Shown here piece by piece: positions 30,701 to 41,185 of a stretch of 64,000 nt of DNA. Both the position numbers and the translations under genes were made by a program. A model generated the notes under the pieces. The model had not been told where the DNA came from. It worked only from the letters and a program-made list of their open reading frames with translations, and did no database searches. This DNA is from Pelagophyceae sp. CCMP2097. Taxonomy: Eukaryota; Sar; Pelagophyceae. Position 1 is the stretch's first letter. The number at the start of each line of letters is the position of its first letter. Location: contig MU657195.1 of the NCBI GenBank assembly GCA_026770575.1, positions 206,555-270,554 of the forward strand, written 5' to 3'.

Positions 30701-33700
30701 ACTCTGCCTATGCTAAATTTCTCACAGAGATCCTTCGAGGACGCCATAATTTGGGGATGGGTGGAGGGGACCCAGACGCGTCCCCTGGCAGCGTCAAAAC
30801 CGCAAACAATGGCGTCGCCGGGCCGCTGTTTTTTTTCTCGCTTAGCCGGTTCTTAAATTGACATTTAGGAATCCTACTCTATGAATATTAATTATTATTA
30901 ATTATTGATGATAACAATGGCACGATCTTTCAGACGCTTCCCAAGGCACAACGACAGCTATGCATAGGCACGATCGATATTTGCCGGGATTTTTGCCGAA
31001 ACGATAATCGGCGATATTTCATCGACATTTGCCGGGATTACCGGGAAAATCGTCGTTATTTGCTAGACTCAACACAATCTGACGCTCGCAAATACCATGT
31101 TTTTCGTCATTTCGCAATTTAATATCTCAATAAAGGCATATTTAAGATTTAATTAAATCTTATTTACGTTTGTTTTAACATATTTCTCAATAAAGATTTT
31201 ATAAAATCTTAATTTTGCCTTTATTGAGATATTTAAGTGTAAAAAAGTCGATAATCGTCGATTCCCAGTCGATATTTGCCGGGATTCCTGTCGATAGTAT
31301 CGACCGATATTTGCCGGAAAAGCCATCCATAGGCGTCGTTGTGCCTTGACGCTTCCCTCTGCGCTTTCCGACGCGCCGCTCTCGGTGCCTTGCCGCCGCG
31401 CCCGCGGCCTCGCGCGCGGGGCCTCGGCGAGGGCCCGTGGGGGGCGCGGGGGCCGCGCGAGCGGGCTGGCCCCGCCGACGGGCCGTTTGAGGACCGTCTG
31501 TCGGAAAACGGGTGTGTCTACGGACCGTCAACGGTGTCTTTAAGGCGCCTCGGGCCGTCGACGGGCCCGTTGCGGCCCCTTCGAGGGGTCATATACGGCT
31601 GCTCCCATCGAGGGGCCGTGTCGAATCCATACGGACCTCAACTTAAAGGGTCCCTCTAGGACTGTCCGTAGAAGGCTCGTAGGGATCCGTCGTGGGTCCA
31701 CATCGGAGAGCCGAGGGTCCGCATCGTGTACTGTCGAGGGGCTGTCTCGAGTCCCCGTCGGACAATAGGGGCGTAGGCCGTCGAAAGGGCCGCACGGGAC
31801 CTTCAAGGGTCCGCATCGGGCCGTCAAGGGGCCGTCTCAGGGCCGTATAGAGGCCGTCGACGGACCTTCCCGAGGCCGTCGAGGGGCCGTCGTTAGACTG
31901 TCTCGGGACCATCAACGGCGCTGCACAGGGCCGTCTATGGGGCCGCATCGGACGGTCGAGGGGGGGGGGCGTCGGACCTTCCGAGGTGCTAAATACGACC
32001 GCTCCCGTAGAGGACTGTCGAGGGTCCCTTTTTTGGACTGTCCGTAGAGGGGTCGTATGGAGCCGTCGATGATATGCATCGGACCGCCGAGGGGCCGCGT
32101 CGGACGGTCGAGAGACCGCCTCGGGACCGTCCAGGGGCGTCTCGGTCCATCAAAGCACACTCCATAGAGGATCCTTCTAGGACTGTCCGTGGAGGGCTCG
32201 TAGGAAACCATCGATGAAGCGCATCGGAGCGTAAAAGGGCCGCATCGTACCGTCGAGGGGCCGTCTCCAGCCCCCGGCGGACAATAGGGGCGTCGAAGAC
32301 TGAGGGGCCGCATCGGACCGTCGAGGGGCCGCGTAGGGCCGTCGAGAAGCTGTCGAGGGGCCGTCCAGGGTCCATCTTGGGCCCGTCGCGGACCGTCGAG
32401 GGGCCGCATCGGCACCAGTGTATATATACCTCCGCACCCGGCTCCTTGGCACTGGGACCGGAATTCCCTTCGGACCGTCGAGGGGCCGCGTAGGACCGTC
32501 GAGGGGCTGTCGCAGGACCGTCAGGGTCCATCTTGAGTCCGTCGCGGACCGAAGAGGTCTGTAGAGGAACCCTGTAGGACTGTCCGTAGAGGGCTCGTAG
32601 GGAACCTTCGAGGGGGTGCCGCATCGGAGCGTCGAGGAGCTGTCGAGGGGCCGAATCGGACCGTTGAGCGGCCGTCGAGCGGCCGTGACAAACCGGCTGC
32701 GGGGCCGCACATGATTGTCGAGGGGCCGTCGACGGACCGCCCAAGAGCCGTCACGGTTCCATCACGGACCTCTCCGAAGAGGGTTCCTCTAGGATTGTCC
32801 GTAGAGGGATCGTAGGAAACCGCCGAGGGGGCGCATCGGACTGTTAAGGGGCCATATTGCACTGCCGAGGGGCCGTCCCCCGTCGTTCAATTGTGGCTTA
32901 GACCGTCGAGGGGGTGCACAAGACCGTCGAGTCAAGGGCCCGCATCGGGCCGGCAAGGGACCGTATCGGACCGCCGAGGGGCCGTTGAGGAACCGCATCG
33001 GACCTTCGTGGGTCGAGGGTCTACAGCGGACCGTCAAAGGGCTGCGTAGGACAGTCAAGAGACCGTCAAAGAGGACCGTTCAGGGCGACCTCTCGGGTCC
33101 ATCGCGAACCTCTCCATAGAGGGCCCTTTACGACTGTCCGTCGAAGTCTCATACGGAACTGCCGTGGGTCCGAATCGGAAAGCCGAGGGGACGCGTAGGA
33201 CCGTCGAGGGGCCGCACAGGACCGTCGAGGGCCCACATCGGGCCATCAAGGGGCTGTATCGGGGCCGTATCGAGGTCGTCGACGGGCCGTCTTGGGGCCG
33301 TCGAGGGGTCGCATCGGACCGTCTCCGCCCCCATTCGGACGATAGGGACGTCGAAGACCGTCGAGGAGCCCTCGAGGACCGTCGAGGGTCGAGGGTCTAC
33401 ATCGGACCGTCGAGGGTCGAGGGTTTATAGCGGACTGTCGAAGGGCCGCGTAGGACCGTCGAGAGACCGTCAAAGGGGACGTTTCGCGTCCATCACCGGA
33501 GTGGTCCGTAAAGCGTCCCTGAAGGACTGCCCATAGAGGGCTCGTAGGAAACCGTCTACGGGCCCGCAACGGACTGTCTACGGGCCCACATCGCACTGCC
33601 GAGGGGCCGTCTCCGGCTTTCGTCGGAGAACGGGGGCGTAGATGTCGAGGGGCTGCACAGGACCGTCGAGAGGCCGCATCGTACCGTCTCCGGCCCCCGT

Positions 33701-36700
33701 CGACGGACCGTCTACGGGGCCGTCGATGGACCGCCTCGGGGCCGTCGAGGGGCCGCATCGGACCGTCGCGGGGCGCCTCGGACCGTCGACGGGGCCACCT
33801 CGGACCGTCGAGGGACCGTCGAAAAACCGTCGGCCCGTCTTACAATTGTAGGTCCGCCGCAAACCGTCGAGGTTCGTATAGGAGCCCTCTAGGGCTGTCC
33901 CTCGAGGACTCGTCGGGAACCATCGATGGGCCGAATCGGAGCGTCTCAGGGTCGTCTATGGAGCCGCGTCGGACCGTCGAGTGGCCACATCGGGCCGTCG
34001 AGAGGCCGCATCAAACCGTCGAGGGGACGTCGAGGGACTGTCTCGGGGCCGTCGAGGGACCGTCACGGGCCCGTCTACGGGGCCGCATCGGACCGTCTCG
34101 GGGCCGTCGAGGAACCGTCACGGGCCCGTCTACGGGGCCGCATCGGACCGTCTCGGGGCCGTCGAGGGGCCGGACCGTCTCTTGCCCACGACGGAGTGCG
34201 TCGACGTTGCGTCGGGAAGCGCCCCGTGCGTTTGCGGCGTCTTGCAGAGATCGAGAGAGAGGGCGCGCCTTTGTCGAGCGCAAGGTGGCTTCCATGAAGA
34301 GCGTCAGACAAAGTGACCACATTCCCTTTGCAGACGCGGCCTTCAAACTTCGTTCCGGTGGCGTCCCGGTTTGGACGTTTCTCGATGCACGGCATGGAAC
34401 AGGACGTGGTCCTCAAAGTAAAGCGAGTCGAACGCGGCCTGGGGAAGCTTTGTGTGTGGTGTGTGCGTGTGTTTATGTGTTTATCGGGAAATCGTTTTAA
34501 AAAAAGTATAAAAAAACGCACTGGGGCGTCTGGCGAAACGGGTTTCGGCCGCGGATTCGAAATGGCCAGCATCAAAACCAGAGCCTTCTCCGACTCAATC
34601 TTCTCCACCGACGACCGCAGCTCCGGGCATTCGATAGGCAGCGAGTCTTCTTTGTCAAGCTCGAAGGCACCTCGGTCGCTCGACACCTAGACTAGTCCCT
34701 GAAAAGCGTTGTTTTGCGAAGAAAGTGCCCTTCCGCTCCGCAGGCACTTACGAGCCAGTCGAAGTCGCCGAGGGGCGCTTTATCTTTTGCCTGAAGGACT
34801 CTCCATAAAGTGTCGATCTTTTGGGCGGTTGTTCGGCTGAAGTATGTCGCGTCGATGCCTTCCACTAATGCCGTCGCAATCCCGTTCATCGTCGGCAAAC
34901 CGCAGTACCGAGTCGCCGACTCGACTTCCGAAACGACCTCGCTTTCCCATTGGCCCCAGCGGCCGTTCCATTCCGCGGCGTAGCTCTTTTTGCCTACGGG
35001 TTTTCGTTTTCAGTCTGTGCCGCACGCATCCGACACAGCTCAGCTGTTGATTTTGATATCTCTCGTTTTTGTTTGAAATGCATCATATTCGTGCCAGTTG
35101 AGTGATCCGACTAGGGAAAGGTCCGAACGGGATTGGATCTGCCCGCCCTGTAATTGCTTCTTCTTCTTATTATTTTACGTCCGAAATTTCGGAGCGGGAC
35201 GGTGATATTCGGGTTGCTCAATTTGTGCCAAATTCAAAGGGCCGCTGGTTCAGGAGCAGGGACGGGTTCGGGTCTGCCCTTCAACCCGCGGGTCGGGCTT
35301 GTCGGGTTATAGCGTTTTGACCGACCCGTCTTTGAGTGGGTTTGGCCGTGGCCGGAACCCGACCCTTCGAAGACGGGCTTGGTCGCTCGACACACCCGCA
35401 ACCCTTTGGGTGTGGCACAAATTGAGCAACCCGACCAGAATACGCCCTCCCTGCTCCTGGCTATACGGTGCCACGACCGGGTGTTTGACAGTCGGGCCCC
35501 TGCAAGGCCTCTATGGCGGTCACTTGCACGGCCTCTGGGCAGTCGCTTGCAAGGGCGCTTTGAAGGGCCCTTGAAGAGCTCTCCGGACGGGCCCCTGCAA
35601 GGCCTCTTTTGCGGTCACTTGCAAGGTCTTTTTGAAGGCCCCTCTCAAGCCCCCACGTAGGGTTCCTTGCAAGAGACCGGACCGTCTCTGAGACTCCGAG
35701 GGCCCGTCTGAGCGACCGTCCGAGGGCCCGTCAGAGCGACCGTACGAGGGACCGTCCAGGGGACGTCGTAGAGGGGTCGAGGTCGAGGGGCCGGCAGCCG
35801 AGTGACCGTCCAAGGGACCGTCGAGAAACCGCCGTCGAAGCGACCGCCACAGAGGGCCCGTCGAGGGACCGTCAAATGAACTGTTCAAAGGAAGCGTCAA
35901 AGGGACTTCCCAAGCGACCATCCGAGAGACCGTCCGAGGGACCGTCCGAGGCGGAAGCAGGGACGGGTTCGGGTTTGCCCTTCAACCCGCGGATCGGGTT
36001 TGCCAGGTTTGCGCGCTTTGGTTGACCCGTCTTTGAGTGGGTCTTGTGCCGTGGTCCGAACCCGAACCCGACCAGAGAAGACGGGCTTGGTCGCTCGACA
36101 AACCCGTGACCCGAGGGTGCAACACAGATTGAAAACCCGACCCGACCCGAATACACCGCCCCTGCTCCTGGGTTCGGGTCACAGCCAAACCCGCGGGTCG
36201 GCGCGCCGTCCAAAACGCGGAAAACCGGCAAAACCGACCCGCGGGTTGAAGGGCAAACCCGAACCCGCCGATGCTCCTAGACTCCGGCTCCTCGAGACGG
36301 CCCCTCGAAATGGTGCCACGAGAAAGACGGTCCCTCTGCGGGCCCGAGGCGCCAGGAGCAGAGACGGTGTATTCGGGCCGGGTCGGGTTTTCGATTTGTG
36401 CCGCGCCCAAAGGGTCGCGGGTTTGTCAAGCGACCAAACGCGTCTTCGAAGGGTCGGGTTCAGGCCAAGGCCAACCCGCGGGTATACGGGTCGTCCAAAA
36501 CGCTATATCCCGGAAAACCCAACCCGCGTGTTGAAGGGCAAACCCGAACCCGTCGATGCTCCTAGACTTCGGCTCCTCGAGATGGCCCCTCGAGACGAAA
36601 CGGCGCCTTGAGACGCCCCCGAGACGGCCCCATTTCGATGGCCATTCGAAACGGTGCCTTGAGACGGCGCCTCGAGACGGCCCCTCAAAATGGCGCCTCG

Positions 36701-39700
36701 GGAAGGCTCTCTCCGGCCCCTGGAGACGGCCCCTGGAGATGGCCCCTGAAGACGGCCCCTGGAGACGGCCACTCGAAACGGCGCCTTGGGATGGCCTCTC
36801 GAGACGGTGCCTCGAGACGACCCCTCGAGACGGTCCCTTTGGATGGCCATTCAAAATGGCGCTTTGAGACGGCCCCTCGAGACGATGCCTCGAAATGGCG
36901 CCTCGGGAAGGCTCTCTCCGGCCCCTCGAAACGGGCCACTGGAGACCGCCCCTCAAGACGGCCCCTGGAGATGGCCCCTTTCGACGGCCATCCAAAACAG
37001 CACCTTGAGACGGCCCCTCGAGACGGTGCCTCGAAATAGCCATTCGAAACGGCGCCTTAAGACGGCCCCTCAAAACGGCACCTTGAGACGACCCCTCGAG
37101 ACGGCCCCTTTCGATGGCCATTCGAGACGGCGCCTTGAGACGGCTCCTTTAAACATCCTCTCGTGACGGCCCCTCGAAACGGCCCCTCGAGACAGCCCCT
37201 GGAAACGGCCCCTGGAGACGGTCACTCGAAACGGCGCCTTGGGGCGGCGCTTCGAGAAGGCCCCTCGAGATGGTGCCTCGAGACTGTGCCTCGAGACAGT
37301 CCTTTTCGATGGCCATTCGAAACGGCGCCTGGAGACGTTTCCTCGAGACAGCCCCTCGAAACGGCGCCTTGGGAGGGCTCTTTCCGGTCCCTCGAGACGG
37401 CCCCTGGAGACGGCCCCTCGAAACGGCGCCTTGGGACGGCGCTTCGAGAAGGCCCCTCGAGACAGCCCCTTCCGACGGCCATTCGAAACGGTACCTTTAA
37501 ACGGCCCCTCGAGACGGTGCTTCGAAATGGCCACTCGAAACGGCGCCTTAAGACAACCCCTCGAGACGACCCCTCGAGATGGTCCTTTCGAGACGACCCC
37601 CTCGGGACGACCCCCTTGAAACGGCCCCTTTCGATGGACATTCGAAACGACGCTTTGAGACGGCCCCTCGAGAGGCGCAGACAGTCCCTCGGACGGTCGC
37701 TTGTGCGGTCTCTTGAACAATTCCTTAGGACAGTTCCTTTGAGGGTCCCTCGACGGTCGCTTTGACGGCGGTTTCTCGACGGTCCCTTGGACGGTCACTC
37801 GGCTGCCGGCCCCTCGACTGTGGGCCCTCTGCGACGACCCATGGACGGGCCCTCGGACGGTCGCTTGGACGGACCCTCGGATTCTCCGCGGCCCAGTCTC
37901 TTGCAAGGAACCCTGCGTGGGAGCTTGAGAAGGGCCTTGAAAAGGCCTCGCAAGTGACCGCGCAGAGGCCTTGCAAGTGGCCGCGAAAGAGGCCTTGCAG
38001 GGGCCCGTCCGGAGGGCCAGAGGGACCGTCCAGAGGGGCCTTCCAGATGGGCTTTCTCGTTTGACTGCCTCCTCGGGGCCGTCCAGAGGGGCCGTCGAGC
38101 GATGCAGTTTCGAGGTCACGTCTAGAGACCGTTCAGAGGGGCCGTCCGAAGGGTCCTTCCAGAGGGGCCAACCAGATGGACCGTCAAGAGGGGCCGTCCA
38201 GAGGCGTCCAGTGGGCCCGTCCAAAGGGCCCGTCTAGAGGGGCTGTCCAGATGAACTGTCTAGAGGGATCCAGAGGGGCCGTCCACCCTCTGGCTGTCCA
38301 GAAGGACCATTCAGAGGGCCGTCCAGATGGGCCGTCCAGAGGAGCCGTATGGATAGACCGTCCAGAGGGCCTGTCCGGCTCGTCTAAAGGGCCGTGTAGA
38401 GGGGCCATCCAGAGGGACCGTGCAGAGGCCTGACAAGTGGCCGCCAAAGAGGCCTTGCGGTGGCCGTCCGAATGGTAAGGACCCGAGAGGAACCTTTGAA
38501 GGGACCGTCGAAAGGGACCGTCGAGGGTGGCCGTCTCGAGGGACCGTCGAAAGGGACCGTCGAGAGCGGCCGTCGAAAGTGACCGCCTCGAGGGGCCGTC
38601 TTGAGGGGCCGTCTCGAGGGACCGTCTCGCGGGCTGTATAATCGTATTGAGGGACCTTCAAGAGAGACCGTCGAGAGTGGCCGTCTAGAGTGGCCGTCTG
38701 GAGGGATTGTATAGTCAGCTATCTCGAGGGGCCGTCTAGAAGGGTCGTCTTGAAGGGCCGTCTCGAGGGCTGTCGAGAGGCACTGTCTCGGCAGCCCGTC
38801 GAAAGAGACCGTCTTCAGAGGCCGTCTCCAAGGGCCGTCTTTTGGGGCCGTATTGGGCCACTTGCTCGGGGCCGTGGAGGTGCGTCTCCGGCCTGTCTCC
38901 TCGGGCCCACTAATCCGGGCAAGGGTGATTTCGCGCCCATGCGCCCATATCATATATCCCACGAGCCCGCGTGGAAGTCTTTCACCATCCCACTTTGGCG
39001 CCTCGGTTGCCGGGGCGCGGCGCATCACCAGTTTTCGTCGACATTTCGACGACTTGTTGGAACTTTTTTGAATGGGAATGGAAAAAGGGACAGCCATGGT
39101 TGAAAAGGCCTTTGTGACAAGAACCCCGATGTCACGGGACCGTGTCCCCGTGGCAAGGTCTCTATAACAAGTTCCCTGAGACAAGAACCCTGCGAAAAGA
39201 ACCCTGTGGCAAGGTCCCTGTCACAAGAACCCTGTGACAAGGTCCCGTGACAAGGGTTCCTATGGCAACCTGGTAACAAGGCCCCATGCGATAAGGTCCC
39301 CGTGAAAAGGGCCCGCGGCAAGAATCCCGCGACGAGGACCCCTTTACAAGGATCCCCGTGACTAGGTCCCCGAGACAAGATCCCTTTGAAAAGAACCCTG
39401 TGGCAAGGTCCCTGTGACAAATTCCCTGAGACAACGAGCCCCGTGGCAAGGACTCTGTGACAAGGTCCCTGTGACAAGGTCCCTGTGACAAGGTCCCTGC
39501 GACAAGGTTCCAGTGGCAAGGTTCCAGTGGCAAGGTCCCTGAGACAAGGTCCTTATGGTAAGGTCCCTGTGACACGAAAACTGCGACAAAGGTCCCCGTG
39601 GCAAGGTCCCGAGCCGCCGACCGCCACCCCGCGCACTGTCCGGCGCCGGTGTCGCCGGCCGGATGCCGTCTGGGGCGCCTCTCCGGAAAGTTTCGAGAGG

Positions 39701-40672
39701 GCCATCAAGAGATACCGTATGGAGGGATGTATAGAGAGCTGTATAGAGGAACCGTCTAAAGGGACCGTCGAGAGGGACTGTCTAGAAGGATTGTATTCAC
39801 AGCTGTCTCGAGGGAATGTCTCGGGGGGCTATCTAGAAGGATCGTCTCGAAATGCCGTCTAGAGGGCGTGTCGAGAAGAACTGTCGAGAGGGAACATTGA
39901 GAGGGACTGCCGAAAGGGATTATAGAGCTGCCTCGAGGGAGCGCGTAGAAAAGCCGTCTCGAGGGGCCGTCTCGAGGGGCCGTCTCCAAGGGCCGTCTCG
40001 TGGGACCTTCCTGGGCCGCTTTCTTGGGACCTCCGCAGAGGGCCCTTTCTGGGGGTATATTCGAGAGAGGGGCTCGTCAAACGGCTTTTTTGGGGCCGCT
40101 CTGGGGAGACCCGGGAAAAGAGGCGTCTTGATCGGGCCTCGCACTCATGAGCCCATATGGCATCCGTGAGCCTGGATGGCATGCATATCCACTTTGGTTC
40201 CAGGGCGCGGCTCCGTGCACCAGTCTTCGACGATTGCTTGAAACTTGGGGGAGTGTGCGTGGAAATATGGACATCCATGATCGAAAAACAAATAGTTCGG
40301 CGACAACACGTCCGGCCTCGCCCGGCGCGCCGCGGTGCGGCCGCCGGCGGCGCGGCCCGCCTCGAAGATTTGCACGCAAGCGCCGGCGTCGGCCAAGCGT
40401 CTAGCGCAGACCTGCCGAGATTGGGTTGTCTCGACTCGGATGCCAATGCTTTCGAAACATTCGTCATAAACCCGCTCTTCCTTTCCGAACGCTCGCGCAG
40501 AAGCCCCGCGCGTGGTTGGCTCGGTCAAGTCCCGGGGAGGGCCTTTGGGATGCCGCCGCAAGGGGCCCCGAAGATCAAAAGCCACCCCAAGGTCCCGCAG
40601 GAATTCCGGCGGCGCACGTACCGCCGCCGAAATCCCGCTCCCCTGCATCGCCACGCGCAATCCGGGTATCAT
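27786..40672 (-). CDS. Renalase-like FAD-dependent amine oxidoreductase, at least 7 exons over 12.9 kb
   Basis: Exons by eye: 40672-40622, 40411-40193, 34993 (or 34985)-34752, 34686-34522, 34447 (or 34438) to about 34350, 28201-27965, 27867-27786. Exons 1+2 join to the FAD motif GSGISAAVCARRLADAG, then IFEAGRAAGGR and HGCPYFHAHSPKFQ. Later exons give AEWNGRWGQWESE, GLPTMNGIATALVEG, then FDWL joined to VSSDRGAF and LVLMLAISNP, then RETSKPGR, AHRWGVAKP with FAACGDY, and last TVEGAALSGAAAAA. This is the block order of plant and bacterial renalase-like proteins. The donor GTAAGT at 34751 and the 65-bp intron to 34687 are the firmest junctions. Unresolved: the 3' edge of exon 2, the region after SKPGR (frame change near 34345), and the last junction, whose phase is off by one. 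It starts about 510 bp from M2, divergently. Substrate unknown. Confidence 0.68.
27965..28201 (-). CDS. Exon of the renalase-like gene (AHRWG block)
   Basis: After a CTATAG acceptor the exon reads MVGQSAARVKQRIRDVMQ and continues through DSVIFTAAHRWGVAKP to AQRFAACGDYFGDHF. Renalase-like proteins carry an AHRWG...CGD motif at this position, near the C-terminus. A GTGCGT donor starts at 27964; without splicing the frame ends two codons later at TAA (27957-27959). Confidence 0.72.
28202..28250. repeat. 12-bp repeat, three units, at a 3' splice site
   Basis: TATAGGAAATAC is repeated three times just upstream (in transcript sense) of the exon at 28201. On the coding strand each unit presents a TATTTCCTATAG acceptor-like end, spaced by 12 bases. 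Confidence 0.65.
28278..30239. mobile_element. Composite array element, best-preserved copy (1962 bp)
   Basis: Left module from CAGGAGCAGGGACG, broken at CACAAATTG; AAGGCC-rich block to about 28480; a unique link ending GGGATGCCATATGGTT; 12-bp units of the form GACCGTCCGAGG (28590-29740) with the landmark GGCCGGCAGCCGAGTGAC twice; 13-bp units (29740-30020); right module 30024-30239 ending CCGTCCCTGCTCCTG. The order matches 49440-51078 and, reversed, 36353-38010. No protein-coding domain is seen. It lies within an intron of the renalase-like gene. Confidence 0.65.
30340..30508. other. AT-rich tract
   Basis: Almost entirely A and T with repeated TTATTAATTTATTAA words. No gene. Confidence 0.7.
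30509..30867. mobile_element. Inverted-repeat element family 1, second copy (opposite orientation)
   Basis: Reverse complement of 14269-14636 over most of its length, with ends GGCCAATTTAAGAACC and GGTTCTTAAATTGAC. It lies about 270 bp beyond an end module, as the first copy does. Confidence 0.75.
30941..31349. mobile_element. Inverted-repeat element family 2, second copy
   Basis: Same orientation as 18082-18451, with ends CAAGGCACAACGACA and GCGTCGTTGTGCCTTG. Several GATATTTGCCGGGATT words lie inside. Confidence 0.75.
31490..34190. repeat. 2.7-kb GGACCGTCGAGGGGCCGCATC-type tandem array
   Basis: Units of about 10-11 bp (GGACCGTCGAG and GGGCCGCATC) alternate, giving a loose 21-22-bp dimer. 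Divergence between units is moderate, and stop-poor frames result. Intronic in the renalase-like gene. Confidence 0.65.
35034..35180 (+). mobile_element. LINE 3' tail (5'-truncated copy)
   Basis: Parallels 22900-23060: CAGCTGTTGATTTTGATAT, CATCATATTCGTGC, AGGGAAAGGTCC and CCCTGTAATTGCTTCTTCTT. Only the last ~150 bp of the element is present. It lies in an intron of the renalase-like gene, beside the exon at 34993. Confidence 0.65.
35251..36171. mobile_element. Composite array element, short copy
   Basis: Complete module 35251-35459 (CAGGAGCAGGG ... CCCTGCTCCTG), AAGGCC block (35495-35650), 12-bp block with the GGCCGGCAGCCGAGTGAC landmark (35690-35945), module 35952-36171. The 13-bp block is missing. 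Confidence 0.6.
36353..38450. mobile_element. Composite array element, reverse block order, plus further array
   Basis: Module 36353-36564, a long 13-bp array (36570-37680; for example GAGACGGCCCCTC / GAAACGGCGCCTT), a 12-bp array (37690-37900, with GTCACTCGGCTGCCGGCC, the inverse landmark), an AAGGCC block (37900-38010), then GGGCCGTCCAGAG-type units to 38450. Confidence 0.6.
38460..38850. repeat. GAGGGACCGTC-type tandem array
   Basis: Irregular 11-13-bp units such as GTCTCGAGGGACC and GTCGAAAGGGACC inside the renalase-like gene. Confidence 0.55.
39029..39109 (-). CDS. Duplicate of the renalase-like FDHG exon (copy B)
   Basis: The 81 bases read LFNHGCPFFHSHSKKFQQVV then EMSTKTG. This aligns with exon 2 of the same gene (FFDHGCPYFHAHSPKFQAIV). 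It begins after a CAAAG acceptor and ends at a GTGATG donor. Its length (2+78+1) fits the exon starting at 34993. Similarity continues for about 70 bases past the donor in both copies, so a segment larger than the exon was duplicated. It may be a pseudo-exon or an alternative to the exon 2 end. Confidence 0.55.
39120..39620. repeat. 14-bp tandem array
   Basis: Units GTGACAAGGTCCCT with variants (GCGACAAGGTTCCA, GTGGCAAGGTCCCT) in about 35 copies. It lies between exon copies A and B of the renalase-like gene. Confidence 0.75.
39690..40075. repeat. GAGAGGGACTGTC-type array
   Basis: Degenerate units such as GTCTCGAGGGGCC and TCGAGAGGGACTG between the 14-bp array and exon copy A. Confidence 0.55.
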
Positions 40673-41059
40673 GTCGGCCGAGGCGGCGGAAACGGGGGTT
40701 CGACGTTCTGTCGAAATCCCCCGAAACGTTGTCGCCGAAAAAGACGAACGAATTCGACGACTTTTTCAAAAGTGACTGAGACGGGCGCCTTTGTGCGTCA
40801 ACTCTGCGGAGGCCGCTCCGTGGGAGCTGCGTCTTTCGACTTCGGGTTTCTGAGGCCACGTGGCTCAAGTCCCCCCGGCACCGCCGCCGGCGCGCGTCTG
40901 CGGCCGCGCACTCGGCTCTCGACCACTGGCACCCGCGCTCGGCCGTCGAAAAAAAAGGAATTTTTTTCAAGCCAGCTCGGGCGGCGCGCCAGCTTCCCGA
41001 CGCCTCTCCACCGTGCCAGTGCTCGTACGCCTCTTTCACCGTGTCGAAGCAGAGGTCGC

Positions 41060-41105
41060 TGAAATCGACCTTTCATGCAAACACACACGACAACAACTTT
41101 TGGCT
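41060..41105 (+). promoter_or_regulatory. Conserved block upstream of M2 (candidate promoter element)
   Basis: GCTGAAATCGACC, CATGCAAACACACACGAC and AACAACTTTTGGC are shared with the inverse of 63826-63885 and, less exactly, with the region upstream of M1. It ends about 80 bp before the M2 ATG. Confidence 0.4.
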
Positions 41106-41185
41106 CGTACGTGTCGCCTCGCGAGTCTCGCGCGACGCCCTGCAGGTCAACGCGCAGCACGAGAGACACTCGCAGGACGGCCACG

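Noticed and set aside
31490..34190. Possible CRISPR-like array (regular short repeats)
   Set aside because: Units of 10-22 bp diverge continuously, there are no constant repeats with unique spacers, and no cas genes are present.
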